In this document: positions 1 through 9,886 of the stretch, one piece after another
Numbering within the stretch: the first letter of the stretch is position 1
How the letters are laid out: each line of letters starts with the position of its first letter
Source: Paracidovorax anthurii
Lineage (GTDB): Bacteria > Pseudomonadota > Gammaproteobacteria > Burkholderiales > Burkholderiaceae_C
Length of the DNA stretch: 41,536 nt
Direction: 5' to 3'
NCBI RefSeq assembly: GCF_003269065.1
Contig: NZ_QLTA01000046.1
Span: 1-41,536 of the forward strand
Position numbers and translations under genes: made by a program
Notes under the pieces: generated by a model
Seen by the model: the letters and a program-made list of their open reading frames with translations, nothing else
What the model was told of the DNA's origin: nothing
Databases searched by the model: none

Positions 1-2
1 CC

Positions 3-158
3 ACACCGGGCACGCTGCCCCAACGGCTGGATCAGTTGCTGCAACAGGCCCACTACTTCGTCCTACCGCCACGGCGACCTGAGCGAACCTACCCGCGCGA
101 GGTCAAAAACAGAGCGCACAAGTTCCCAACGAAAAAATGCCAGTCAGCTGTTAACTGA
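3..158 (+). CDS. IS4-family transposase, C-terminal 51 residues
   Basis: This open frame enters from the left window edge and stops at TGA 156-158. The tail reads ...YFVLPPRRPERTYPREVK followed by a short basic end. Arg-x-Tyr-Pro-Arg-x-Val-Lys near the C terminus is characteristic of IS4-family DDE transposases, which cut and paste their own element. The catalytic residues lie outside the window, so activity cannot be judged. The stop codon falls inside the terminal inverted repeat, as is common for these compact elements. There is no start codon in the window. Confidence 0.6.
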   Translation, partial: TPGTLPQRLDQLLQQAHYFVLPPRRPERTYPREVKNRAHKFPTKKCQSAVN

Positions 159-166
159 CTGGCATT
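136..166. repeat. Perfect 12-bp palindrome at the IS4 end
   Basis: AATGCCAGTCAG (136-147) and CTGACTGGCATT (155-166) are exact reverse complements separated by seven bases. The right arm is the element's terminal repeat. As RNA this forms a strong hairpin overlapping the transposase stop, and may end transcription leaving the IS or block transcription entering it. The hairpin role is inference. Confidence 0.7.
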
Positions 167-210
167 GCCCCCCAAGGGGGCGTTTTCCATCCTGGGGCGG
201 CCCGGCGATG

Positions 211-244
211 AAAAAAGGCCTGCCACCGCGGGGCGGGGCAGGCC
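211..244 (-). terminator. Rho-independent terminator of rpoD
   Basis: On the minus strand an 8-bp stem (GGCCTGCC 217-224 with GGCAGGCC 237-244) is followed by six U residues (complement of AAAAAA, 211-216). It lies about 55 bases after the rpoD stop and is the clearest intrinsic terminator in the window. Confidence 0.85.
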
Positions 245-299
245 TGGGCCATTGTCGCCTGCTGCGATCCGGGCGATCGCGGCGGCGTGGCGGGCATCG

Positions 300-2654
<2,355 letters not shown>

Positions 2655-2888
2655 GGACGACCTCAGATTCAAAAACGGACACACAAAGGAAACGCAAGCG
2701 CCTCGGATCCCGGCGCGGGTGGCACGGCAAAGGCCGGAGCCTTCGCGGTTCGGGGGGTGGACCCCCAGGGGCAAGATGTGTGGGCGATCATTTGGTGTGC
2801 AGTCCTTGCGGTGTGGGGGCGGTGGTGCGTGTGTGTCACGGTTGCCCGGCCCGGAGGTGCTGCTGTCGCTCTTGCCGATGAACCCTAA

Positions 2889-2894
2889 ATTATA
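2889..2894 (-). promoter_or_regulatory. Perfect TATAAT -10 box upstream of rpoD
   Basis: The minus strand carries TATAAT immediately after the dnaG stop codon. It would give rpoD its own transcript with a leader of roughly 230 bases. No good -35 hexamer sits at 17 bases: a TTGAAA lies 13 bases upstream, which is too close. The call rests on the -10 match and on internal promoters being usual for rpoD operons. It would partly uncouple rpoD from dnaG. Confidence 0.45.
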
Positions 2895-2909
2895 GCCCGT
2901 GGCGGTTTT

Positions 2910-4892
2910 TCAAGATGTACGCGGCGCGATACCCTGCAGGGCCTGCCGCCGCTGCTCCAGCGCGCGGTACTGCGCCAGGGCCGCCGGATCGTGCGCGGCC
3001 TGCTGGATGAGCAGGTTCTGCTGGCGCTTGATGTCCTCGACCAGCATCCGGTCGAGCAGGTCGCGCAGCTCGGCCCGCAGTTCGGCCGCGTCGCCCTCGG
3101 TCTGGGCATGGGAGCCGGTCATCACGCGCACGGCGAGGGCCTCGCCGCCGTGCCCGCGCAGACTCTCGCGCAGCACGGCCCAGGCGAGCGGACCATGCTC
3201 GTGCCACTGGCCCTCCAGCCAGGTGAAGAGCGGCCCGTGGGCCGCCGGCAGCGCGCAGAGGGCGGCGTGGTCCTCGTGCGACAGGTCCTCCAGGAACTCC
3301 ATGTGCGAGAGCAGCAGCCGGGCGGCGTGGTCGGCGCGGCTCGCCGCGGGGGTGGAGGGCAGGCGCGGCTGGGGCGGGCGCTCGTCTTCCCGGTCGCGCC
3401 AGCGGCCCTTCCAGTCGCCCCCTCCCTTGCGCCATGGCTTGCCGGGCCGGGCGGTGCCGTAGCCTTCCTCGCGCGGCGGCGCCCATCCGCTGCCGTCGGG
3501 GGGGGGCGATCCCCAGGGCGGCTCGTCGTCGGGGGGGCCGCCGGCCTGTGCCGGGGCGGACGGCCGGGAGGCGCCCCGGCCACCTTCCTGGGCCGTGGCC
3601 TGGCTCCAGAGGTCCGCGAGATCGCTGGCGCCGAGCTGGGCCAGCTCGGCCAGTTCGCCCAGCAGCTGGCGCTTGAGCGCGCCGTCGGGCAGGGCGCTCC
3701 AGAGCGGGCGCGCGTTGGCGGCCATGCGGGCGCGGCCTTCGGCAAGGCCGAGGTCGCAGCCGTCGCCAGCCGCCTCCACCAGGAAGCGGCTCAGCGGCTG
3801 GGCATCGCGCACGTGCCGCGCGAAGGCGTCGGTGCCGTGCTCGCGGATGAAGCTGTCGGGGTCGTGCTCGGCGGGCAGGAAGAGGAATTTCACGCTGCGC
3901 GTGTCGGTGGCGTAGGGCAGGGCGCCGTCGAGCGCCTTGCGCGCGGCCCGCCGGCCCGCCGTGTCGCCGTCGAAGCTGAAAACCACCGTGTCGGTGAAGC
4001 GAAAGAGCTTGTGCACGTGCTCCGGCGTGCAGGCCGTGCCCAGCGTGGCCACGGCGTTGGGAAAGCCGAGCTGCGCGAGCGCCACCACATCCATGTAGCC
4101 CTCGGTGACGAGCGCGTAGCCGTGCTCGCGGATGGCGGTGCGCGCCTCGAAGAGGCCGTAGAGCTCGCGCCCCTTGTGGAACACGGGCGTCTCGGGCGAA
4201 TTGAGGTACTTGGGCTTGTCGTCGCCCAGCACCCGGCCGCCGAAGCCGATGCACTCGCCCTTCACGTTGCGGATGGGGAACATCACCCGGTCGCGAAAGC
4301 GGTCGTAGCGCTTGCCATCCTCCTCGTTCACGATCACGAGGCCGGATTCATGCAACAGGGGGTTGTCGTACTCGGGGAAAACGCTGGCCAGCGAGCGCCA
4401 GCCTTCGGGCGCATAGCCCAGGCCGTAGCGCTTGGCGATGGCGCCCGAGACACCGCGGCCCTTGAAATACGCGACCGCGCGCGGCGATTCGCGCAAGTGC
4501 CTGCAATAGGCGTCGCCGGCTTTTTCCAGCACGTCGGTCAGCGTGGCCTGCTTCTGGCGCTGGGCGGCAGCCCGTTCGCGTTCTTGCGGTGAGACGTCGT
4601 CCTGCGGCACCTGCAGGCCGACCTGCTGGGCGAGGTCGTTCACGGCTTCGACGAAGCCCATGCCTGCGTGCTCCATGAGGAAGCTGATCGCATTGCCGTT
4701 CTTGCCGCAGCCGAAGCAGTGGTAGAACTGCTTGGAGGGGCTGACGCTGAACGAGGGCGACTTCTCGCCGTGGAAGGGGCACAGCCCCATGAAGTTGGCG
4801 CCGCCCTTCTTGAGCTGCACGTAGCGGCCGACGATGTCGACCACATCGACGCGGGCGAGCAATTCCTGGATGAACGACTGGGGGATGGACAC
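2910..4892 (-). CDS. dnaG: DNA primase DnaG
   Basis: DnaG makes the RNA primers for chromosome replication at the fork, bound to the DnaB helicase. The 660-residue protein begins MSIPQSFIQELLARVDVVDI from a GTG codon at 4890-4892. An N-terminal zinc-binding domain carries C38, H41, C59 and C62 (CPFH...CFGCG). A TOPRIM catalytic core follows, with EGYMDVVALAQ and the FDGDTAG acidic motif. A long Gly/Pro/Trp-rich linker (about 430-530) then leads to a helical DnaB-binding C-terminal domain. The same frame stays open far upstream, but that part is antisense and out of frame to the AraC-type gene and is not coding. rpsU and yqeY, often found before dnaG, are not here; a regulator precedes it with a 53-base gap, so dnaG may share that transcript. 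Confidence 0.96.
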   Translation of the reverse strand: MSIPQSFIQELLARVDVVDIVGRYVQLKKGGANFMGLCPFHGEKSPSFSVSPSKQFYHCFGCGKNGNAISFLMEHAGMGFVEAVNDLAQQVGLQVPQDDVSPQERERAAAQRQKQATLTDVLEKAGDAYCRHLRESPRAVAYFKGRGVSGAIAKRYGLGYAPEGWRSLASVFPEYDNPLLHESGLVIVNEEDGKRYDRFRDRVMFPIRNVKGECIGFGGRVLGDDKPKYLNSPETPVFHKGRELYGLFEARTAIREHGYALVTEGYMDVVALAQLGFPNAVATLGTACTPEHVHKLFRFTDTVVFSFDGDTAGRRAARKALDGALPYATDTRSVKFLFLPAEHDPDSFIREHGTDAFARHVRDAQPLSRFLVEAAGDGCDLGLAEGRARMAANARPLWSALPDGALKRQLLGELAELAQLGASDLADLWSQATAQEGGRGASRPSAPAQAGGPPDDEPPWGSPPPDGSGWAPPREEGYGTARPGKPWRKGGGDWKGRWRDREDERPPQPRLPSTPAASRADHAARLLLSHMEFLEDLSHEDHAALCALPAAHGPLFTWLEGQWHEHGPLAWAVLRESLRGHGGEALAVRVMTGSHAQTEGDAAELRAELRDLLDRMLVEDIKRQQNLLIQQAAHDPAALAQYRALEQRRQALQGIAPRTS

Positions 4893-4945
4893 CCGGCGAT
4901 TGTCCCCCAACGCGCCGGCGCCGGCCCCTGCCGGCCGGCGGCCGG

Positions 4946-5989
4946 TCAGAGCCCCGGTGTCCGTGCCTCGCGCGGGGTGACGCCGAAGCGGTGCTTGAAC
5001 ATGCGCTGGAAGGTGGACGGATCGGAAAACCCGCACCGCTGCGCGATCACCGACAGGCTGGGCCGTTCCGCCGGGGGGGCGTTTGCATTCACGGTGATTT
5101 GCTGCCAGGCGGTTTCCAGCCGCGCGGTCCAGATGGCCGCCGCCACGCCCTCGCCGTGGCGCGCGAACAGCCGGTACAGCGAAGCCCGGGAGCATTCGAG
5201 CAGCGCGGCCAGCCGCTCGGCACAGAACGCCGGGTCGCCGCAGTGGCGCCGTATCAGGCCCCAGGCCGCCCGGTACAGGCTGTCGTCGAAGCGGCACGAA
5301 TCGGGCTCCAGGCCGGTTTTCTGCGATGTCTGCAGCAGCGCCAGGGCCATGTCGGTGCAGGCTTTCAGCACGGCAGTGCGTTCGTCGGCCGCCATGCGCG
5401 GTGCCTCGCGCCAGGTGGCTGCCATCAGCGTTTGCAGCACGCTGCCCAGGCCCGGGCGCTGCGGCAACAGGTCGGGCAGCACGAAACCCGGGCCCAGGGC
5501 GTCGTGGATCTTTTTTCGCGACAGAAAGATGGACAGATCGCGGTGACGGGAGCGCCGCACCTCCACGGGCCGGGCGTAGTCCACCAAATAGAGCATGCCG
5601 GCCGAGATTTGCCGGGCGCCGTTGTTTTCCTGCGTGGCCCAGTGGCACTCCGCCATCAGCGACAGGCTGATGTCGTCTGCGCCATCCCGGCGGCACATGG
5701 CCTCGGTGCGCACGGCGTGCACGGCCTCGCTCGCGTGCTCGACCAGATCGGCACCGTGGCCGACGATGCGCCGCAGACGTCCGCCGAATGCGGTCCCGTC
5801 CTGAACGGCGGGCATGGAGCGCATGCGGCTGAGCACGGATTCCCGCCAGAAGTCGAGGCGCTCTTTCGGGGGAATGGGATCGGTTGCCACTTCCACCAGC
5901 GTCCCCGGCGCGTGCGGACTGGCGAGCGCGGCGTGGCGATGGTGGGGGGAGTCGGGAGCCAGACGGACCTCGGTTGCCATGAATTCCAT
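4946..5989 (-). CDS. AraC-family transcriptional regulator
   Basis: The protein has about 347 residues. The C-terminal 100 form the AraC/XylS DNA-binding domain with two helix-turn-helix units: RLAALLECSRASLYRLFARHGEG, then VIAQRCGFSDPSTFQRMFKHRFG ending in TPREAR, the usual signature of the second. The N-terminal part resembles the AraC-binding-like ligand domain (DFWRESVLSRM...GRLRRIVGHGADLV), so it probably senses a small molecule that I cannot name. The start at 5989 (MEFMATEV) is preferred because GAAGG lies just upstream and because the candidate promoter would start transcription near 6026, leaving no leader for the alternative start at 6028 (MATHTKQQ). It is divergent from the 811-residue unknown gene and may control it, which is inference. 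Confidence 0.85.
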   Translation of the reverse strand: MEFMATEVRLAPDSPHHRHAALASPHAPGTLVEVATDPIPPKERLDFWRESVLSRMRSMPAVQDGTAFGGRLRRIVGHGADLVEHASEAVHAVRTEAMCRRDGADDISLSLMAECHWATQENNGARQISAGMLYLVDYARPVEVRRSRHRDLSIFLSRKKIHDALGPGFVLPDLLPQRPGLGSVLQTLMAATWREAPRMAADERTAVLKACTDMALALLQTSQKTGLEPDSCRFDDSLYRAAWGLIRRHCGDPAFCAERLAALLECSRASLYRLFARHGEGVAAAIWTARLETAWQQITVNANAPPAERPSLSVIAQRCGFSDPSTFQRMFKHRFGVTPREARTPGL

Positions 5990-6032
5990 TTGCCCTTCGG
6001 CGGTCTGTTGCTTTGTGTGTGTTGCCATGCGA

Positions 6033-6060
6033 AATGTAGTGCACACGCGACACAGCGCAA
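6033..6060 (-). promoter_or_regulatory. Candidate promoter of the AraC-type regulator
   Basis: The minus strand shows TTGCGC (6055-6060) and TACATT (6033-6038) separated by 16 bases. Transcription would begin near 6026. The whole 328-base divergent gap (5990-6317) holds no further gene that I can support; it also carries a run of eight A/T bases at 6060-6068. Confidence 0.4.
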
Positions 6061-6317
6061 AAAAAATTCCTTGGCACTGGCTGGGGCTGAATTTGATCCC
6101 TTGTCTCAATCAGCGGGGGCTTGAAAGGCGCTTTATCTCAGCCGCCGGTCCAGCGTGCATTTGCCGGCGGGATGGCAGCGCGGCCCCTTCGAACGGACGG
6201 GTTGCTGCGCCAGGGGCGAGACGTCACGATGCACGGGCCGTTGGGTGGCTTGCCGCTCAATGCAGTGCAAAAACTTTCGTCATCTCTCAAGGACCGGCTT
6301 TGCCGGACACCCCCCCC

Positions 6318-8753
6318 ATGGAACCTGTGGACAGCCCCTTCGACCCCCTCATGCATCTCGACCTGGCACGAAGCTGTGGCGAAGGCGGCCTCGGCCCGGC
6401 CCCCCATGCGCTGGAGGTGTCGGTCTACGCCGAGTCCACCGGGCCGCGCCAGGGCACGCTCACGGTCTTCAGCGCCAGCGGCGAGACTCTGGCCCAGACC
6501 GCGTTCGACAGCAGCATCACGGTGTCGGTGCACGCGGCGGAGACCGATCTGCGCCTGGTGCTGGAGATGGAGGCGGGCCTGTACCTGGCGGCGCGGGTGG
6601 CGGGTTACCGGTCCGGTACGGCGGTGGTGCTGTCTCCGCTTTCCACGCTGGTGGATGCCTACGCCGGCGCGCACCCGGGCATGGACCTGGCGCAGGCCCA
6701 GGCCCGCGTGCTGGAGTCGCTGGCGCTCCCGCCGGACGTTCCCGTCGGGACGCCGGGCTGCAGCCTGGACCGTGACTTGTTCGATAACGAGCGGTTCTAC
6801 CGGGCGGCGGGCGATGCCGGGGGCATGGCCGCCCTGGCCGGCCAGGTGGCGGGGGCCGTCAACGAGGGCCGTGTCCAGGGGTTCGGGCAGGGCACGGCGG
6901 GTCTGCTCGGCGCGGGCAAAAGCACCGAGGCGATCGTCAAGGATCTGGTGGATGGCCTGGCCGGCAACTTCAAGGACTGGGCGGGTGGCCAGGTCAAGGG
7001 TTGGCTGATGCAGGTCAGCGGGCTCAACAGCTTCCTGCGCGAACTCGGCCTGGGCGAGGGCGAGGACTCCACGGCGAAACAGCTGCAGGCCCTGACGGCC
7101 GAGATCCAGCGGCTGAGCGATGCGATCGACAAGGTGCCGCGCTCCACGGCGTACATCGTGTGCCTGACGGCCCTGGAAACATTGAAAGCTTTCGTCAAGA
7201 CCAAAACCGAGTTGCTGCAGGACGCTGCCGGGGACGCGCCGCCATCGGCCGAGCAGCTCCAGGAGCAATTCGTCAAGAATGTGAACGAGAGCCTCGTGCT
7301 GACCCAGCTCCACGACAACCAGGTGGGGTCCGGCTCCGATGCGAAGGGGCTGATTCGCCTGCTGCTGGACGACCACCCCAAGTTCTATGCGGGGCGTGCC
7401 GATACGGCCTACGACGAAATCCTGTTCAACGCCTTCAACCAGGCACGTGTGTTGCAGGTCCAGGCGCTCAATCTGAAAATCGAAGCGGCCCATGCGGACA
7501 ACCCGCCGCAACTGGCCGCGGCCGAGCGATGCCTGGACGATTACCACATCCAGATCAAGCGCCAGCGGCTGATGTACCCCAACGGGCTCAAGCCCTTTGC
7601 CGACGGGGCCATCCTGGACCGCGCCACCGGGCTGATGTGGAAGCCGGGCATGTTCGAGTACGACGGCTATGAGGCCCTGCTGGCCGATCCGGCGAGCGCA
7701 GGCAACCCCTGGCGCCTGCCCACCATCGAAGAACTGCGGAGCTTGATGCCGCCCGATGCGGCGCGCGCGCGATTGCTTTCGGATGATCGGTCGGCGGCGG
7801 CACCGGCGATCATGCGGCATTTCGGTTTCCTGCCGCTGACGGTTCAGAAGGATGGCGCGACCCAGTACCGCCATTTCGCGGACCTGGGGCCCGCCGGGTC
7901 CAGGGACCGCAAGATCCTCGGGCCGGGCTATATCGTCACCTCCAATGCGTACAAGCGCCGCGATCGCAACTGGGGCATGCACGATTACGAACTGCGCACG
8001 CTGGTCATGAATCTCTACAACGGCGACGAGGAAAACATCCGCATCAAGTTCTGCCGCGGCAATGGCCAGTGCTACACCCAATACGGCAGCAATGTGCCGC
8101 CTGTGCCGTGGACCATGCCCGTGCTGTACGTTCGCAGGCCGCCGGTTCCCATTCAGTTCAAGGTCGAGTTCTACGAGGGCTTCAAATCCACGTCCGACAC
8201 CGCGCAGGGGCGGGCCTTGGCCTTGTACTCCGACAGCGACCGCTGGAAGGACGTGACCGAGGATGCCATCTGGAGCGTCGTGGGCGACAACGCGTCTGAC
8301 GTTCACGTGTCCAACAGCGACGGTACCAGCGGCCTGGTGCAGTTGCGCAGCAAGGAGCGGACGCCGCGGGCCTACACCATCAAGGCGGAGCTGCCCTGGT
8401 ACCTGTCGGACCAGCCCGGCCAGTCGGGCCGGCTCGACGGTACGGCGGTGCTCTACGGCAACCAGAGCGCGCCGGCGCCGGTGCTGAAGCGCCTGCTGCT
8501 GTCCCCGGCCAAAAAGGTCACCAAGCAGTACCCATCGGTGTATGACCTCCACATCCGGGGCGTGCTGAGTTCAGGCGCCGCGGTCGATCAGGACGAGGCC
8601 GCCTGGTCATGGACTTCCAACGATCCTAGCGTGCAGATCAGTTCTTCCGGACGGGTGACCGTGTCGAAGGCCCCGGCATCGAAAAAGCAGATCCAGATCA
8701 AGGCGAAGAGTGGCGACGCCGAGGGGTTTGCCTACCTCGTGCTGTTGCCGTGA
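6318..8753 (+). CDS. Large multidomain protein: helical region, DUF1566-like domain, two Ig-like (Big) domains
   Basis: The 811-residue protein is of unknown function. Residues 30-110 look like a beta-rich carboxypeptidase-regulatory/Ig-type domain ending in SPLSTLVDAYAG, a motif I associate with surface proteins. Residues 165-420 are mostly helical: a Gly/Ala-rich segment (171-230) and coiled-coil-like stretches (252-273, 310-330, 366-392). Residues 428-607 match the DUF1566/Lcl type (DRATGLMWKPG...WRLPTIEELRSLM...PVLYVRRP). Two Big_2-like domains follow (about 610-715 and 722-811; AAWSWTSNDPSVQISSSGRVTV is the typical core). There is no signal peptide or transmembrane start. The ATG at 6318 has only a distant AAGGA, so the start is uncertain. 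A secreted or surface-acting role, perhaps by a non-Sec route, is inference. Confidence 0.75.
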   Translation: MEPVDSPFDPLMHLDLARSCGEGGLGPAPHALEVSVYAESTGPRQGTLTVFSASGETLAQTAFDSSITVSVHAAETDLRLVLEMEAGLYLAARVAGYRSGTAVVLSPLSTLVDAYAGAHPGMDLAQAQARVLESLALPPDVPVGTPGCSLDRDLFDNERFYRAAGDAGGMAALAGQVAGAVNEGRVQGFGQGTAGLLGAGKSTEAIVKDLVDGLAGNFKDWAGGQVKGWLMQVSGLNSFLRELGLGEGEDSTAKQLQALTAEIQRLSDAIDKVPRSTAYIVCLTALETLKAFVKTKTELLQDAAGDAPPSAEQLQEQFVKNVNESLVLTQLHDNQVGSGSDAKGLIRLLLDDHPKFYAGRADTAYDEILFNAFNQARVLQVQALNLKIEAAHADNPPQLAAAERCLDDYHIQIKRQRLMYPNGLKPFADGAILDRATGLMWKPGMFEYDGYEALLADPASAGNPWRLPTIEELRSLMPPDAARARLLSDDRSAAAPAIMRHFGFLPLTVQKDGATQYRHFADLGPAGSRDRKILGPGYIVTSNAYKRRDRNWGMHDYELRTLVMNLYNGDEENIRIKFCRGNGQCYTQYGSNVPPVPWTMPVLYVRRPPVPIQFKVEFYEGFKSTSDTAQGRALALYSDSDRWKDVTEDAIWSVVGDNASDVHVSNSDGTSGLVQLRSKERTPRAYTIKAELPWYLSDQPGQSGRLDGTAVLYGNQSAPAPVLKRLLLSPAKKVTKQYPSVYDLHIRGVLSSGAAVDQDEAAWSWTSNDPSVQISSSGRVTVSKAPASKKQIQIKAKSGDAEGFAYLVLLP

Positions 8754-8786
8754 CTCCGGGGCCCAGCCCATGCCAGCGGTGTGCTC

Positions 8787-8860
8787 CGGGTCAAACGGCC
8801 ATGCGCTCGACCACGCAGGCCGGGAAATGATGCCGCTGGCGCACGTGGCCGCCTGACCCG
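8787..8860. repeat. Long interrupted palindrome after the DUF1566-like gene
   Basis: Three blocks pair exactly in order: CGGGTCA (8787-8793) with TGACCCG (8854-8860), CGGCCA (8796-8801) with TGGCCG (8846-8851), and GCGC (8803-8806) with GCGC (8839-8842). That is 17 base pairs with small internal loops around a 32-base apex. No U-tract follows, so it is not a standard terminator. It could be a 3' RNA structure or a dispersed repeat. Confidence 0.7.
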
Positions 8861-8870
8861 CAAACAAAGA

Positions 8871-8893
8871 GGGAGAGAGGGAGAGAGGGAGAA
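8871..8893. repeat. GGGAGAGA tandem repeat, about 2.9 copies
   Basis: An 8-bp unit GGGAGAGA repeats at 8871, 8879 and 8887 (the last copy diverges at the final base). It lies in the 332-base gap between the 811-residue gene and the EAL gene. Purine-rich octamer repeats can change copy number by slippage. The rest of this gap is GC-rich sequence in which I see no gene. Confidence 0.8.
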
Positions 8894-9085
8894 GACGGGC
8901 GCGGCGTGGGGGCCGGTGCAGTGCGCCGGCTTCCACGCCCCACGCCGCCCGCGGCGCCGGGGTGCAGCAGTGCCTCGGCTGCGGTGCGGGGGCGTTCCGC
9001 GTACGGCGCCGTGACAGCCCGCCGAATGGGCGTAAGCTGTGCGTTCGATCGACCTCCGTCGCCTGCCGCGTAACCCGCCGCTGCC

Positions 9086-9862
9086 ATGCATCCGCCTGCG
9101 TCTTCTCCGCCGACCTGCGCTGCCTGCCGCGACGGGCAGGCGCTGGATTTCGGGTTCACCATGGCCTTCCAGCCCATCGTGGACCTGCGCGAGGGGGGCA
9201 GCGTGTTCGCCTACGAGGCGCTCGTGCGCGGCGTGGACGGCAGTCCCGCCGCGTCGGTGCTGGGCCGCGTGAACGACGCCAACCGCTACGCCTTCGACCA
9301 AGCCTGCCGCGTGCGCGCCGTGGAGCTGGCCGCGCGCCTGGGCATGGACTGCCGGCTCAGCATCAACTTCCTGCCCAACGCCGTGTACCAGCCCGAGGCC
9401 TGCATCCGGGCCACGCTCGCGGCCGCGCGGCGCTGCGGCTTTCCGGTGGAGCGGATCATCTTCGAGGTGGCCGAGAGCGAGAACCTGCACGACCGCGAGC
9501 ACCTCAACCGCATCCTGCGCGCATACCGGCGGCAGGGGTTCCACACCGCCATCGACGACTTCGGCGCAGGCTATGCCGGCCTCGGCCTGCTGGCGGATTT
9601 CCAGCCCGACCTGTTGAAGATCGACATGGCGCTGGTGCGCGGCATCGGCGCGGACCCGGTGCGCCAGGCGATCGCGCGCTGCGTGGTGTCGATGGGCGAC
9701 GCACTCGGCATCGCGGTGGTGGCCGAGGGCGTGGAGACCGAGGCCGAGCTGCAACCCCTGCGGGCGATGGGCGTGCACCTCTTCCAGGGCTACCTGTTCG
9801 CGCGCCCGGCGCTGGAGGCCCTGCCGCCCGTGCAGTGGCCCGCGCCCACCGCGCCAGGCTGA
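9086..9862 (+). CDS. Stand-alone EAL-domain cyclic-di-GMP phosphodiesterase
   Basis: The 258-residue cytoplasmic protein is almost entirely one EAL domain, which hydrolyses c-di-GMP to pGpG and so favours motility over biofilm. The known catalytic set looks complete: EAL at 44-46, N94, E127, D157-D158 (AIDDFGAGYAG), K178, E214 (AEGVETE) and Q234 (FQGYLFARP). A short Cys-containing leader (C11, C14) precedes it, and no sensor domain is attached. Loop 6 (DDFGAGYAG) is of the active type. The ATG at 9086 has no clear ribosome binding site. Its gene is convergent with the TRAP-protein pseudogene, 24 bases away. Input signals are unknown; control is probably by expression or by a partner. Confidence 0.9.
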   Translation: MHPPASSPPTCAACRDGQALDFGFTMAFQPIVDLREGGSVFAYEALVRGVDGSPAASVLGRVNDANRYAFDQACRVRAVELAARLGMDCRLSINFLPNAVYQPEACIRATLAAARRCGFPVERIIFEVAESENLHDREHLNRILRAYRRQGFHTAIDDFGAGYAGLGLLADFQPDLLKIDMALVRGIGADPVRQAIARCVVSMGDALGIAVVAEGVETEAELQPLRAMGVHLFQGYLFARPALEALPPVQWPAPTAPG

Positions 9863-9886
9863 GGCGCGGGGCCGGGGCGGGCCCGG

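Larger units (their letters stand above)
1..166 (+). mobile_element. Right-hand end of an IS4-family insertion sequence (cut by window edge)
   Basis: The first 166 bases hold the last codons of a transposase followed directly by a terminal sequence. The end GTTAACTGACTGGCATT (150-166) closely resembles, as I recall it, the right inverted repeat of Escherichia coli IS4. The rest of the element lies to the left of the window. The insertion sits about 130 bases beyond the stop codon of rpoD, outside its terminator, so rpoD expression is probably unharmed. Family assignment is by motif recognition only. The exact boundary and target duplication cannot be seen because the left end is missing. Confidence 0.6.

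Noticed and set aside
4893-6077. N-terminal extension of dnaG into the upstream region
   Set aside because: The frame stays open but overlaps the AraC-type gene in another frame, and the DnaG family begins at the SIPQSFIQELL motif.
6900-6930. Walker A-like string GLLGAGKS (residues 195-202) in the 811-residue protein
   Set aside because: No Walker B or other NTPase motif follows, and the segment is Gly/Ala-rich low complexity, so a chance match is more likely than a nucleotide site.
6138-8552. 804-codon open frame on the minus strand opposite the 811-residue gene
   Set aside because: Its translation is repetitive His/Arg/Ala/Gly with no domain, as expected for the antisense shadow of a GC-rich gene, and the plus-strand frame has recognisable domains.
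8866-8895. Possible CRISPR-like or VNTR array
   Set aside because: Fewer than three copies of an octamer and no spacers; only a short tandem repeat.
9868-9885. GGGCC/GGCCC hairpin between the EAL gene and the TRAP pseudogene as terminator
   Set aside because: The stem is five base pairs in very GC-rich sequence and there is no U-tract on either strand.
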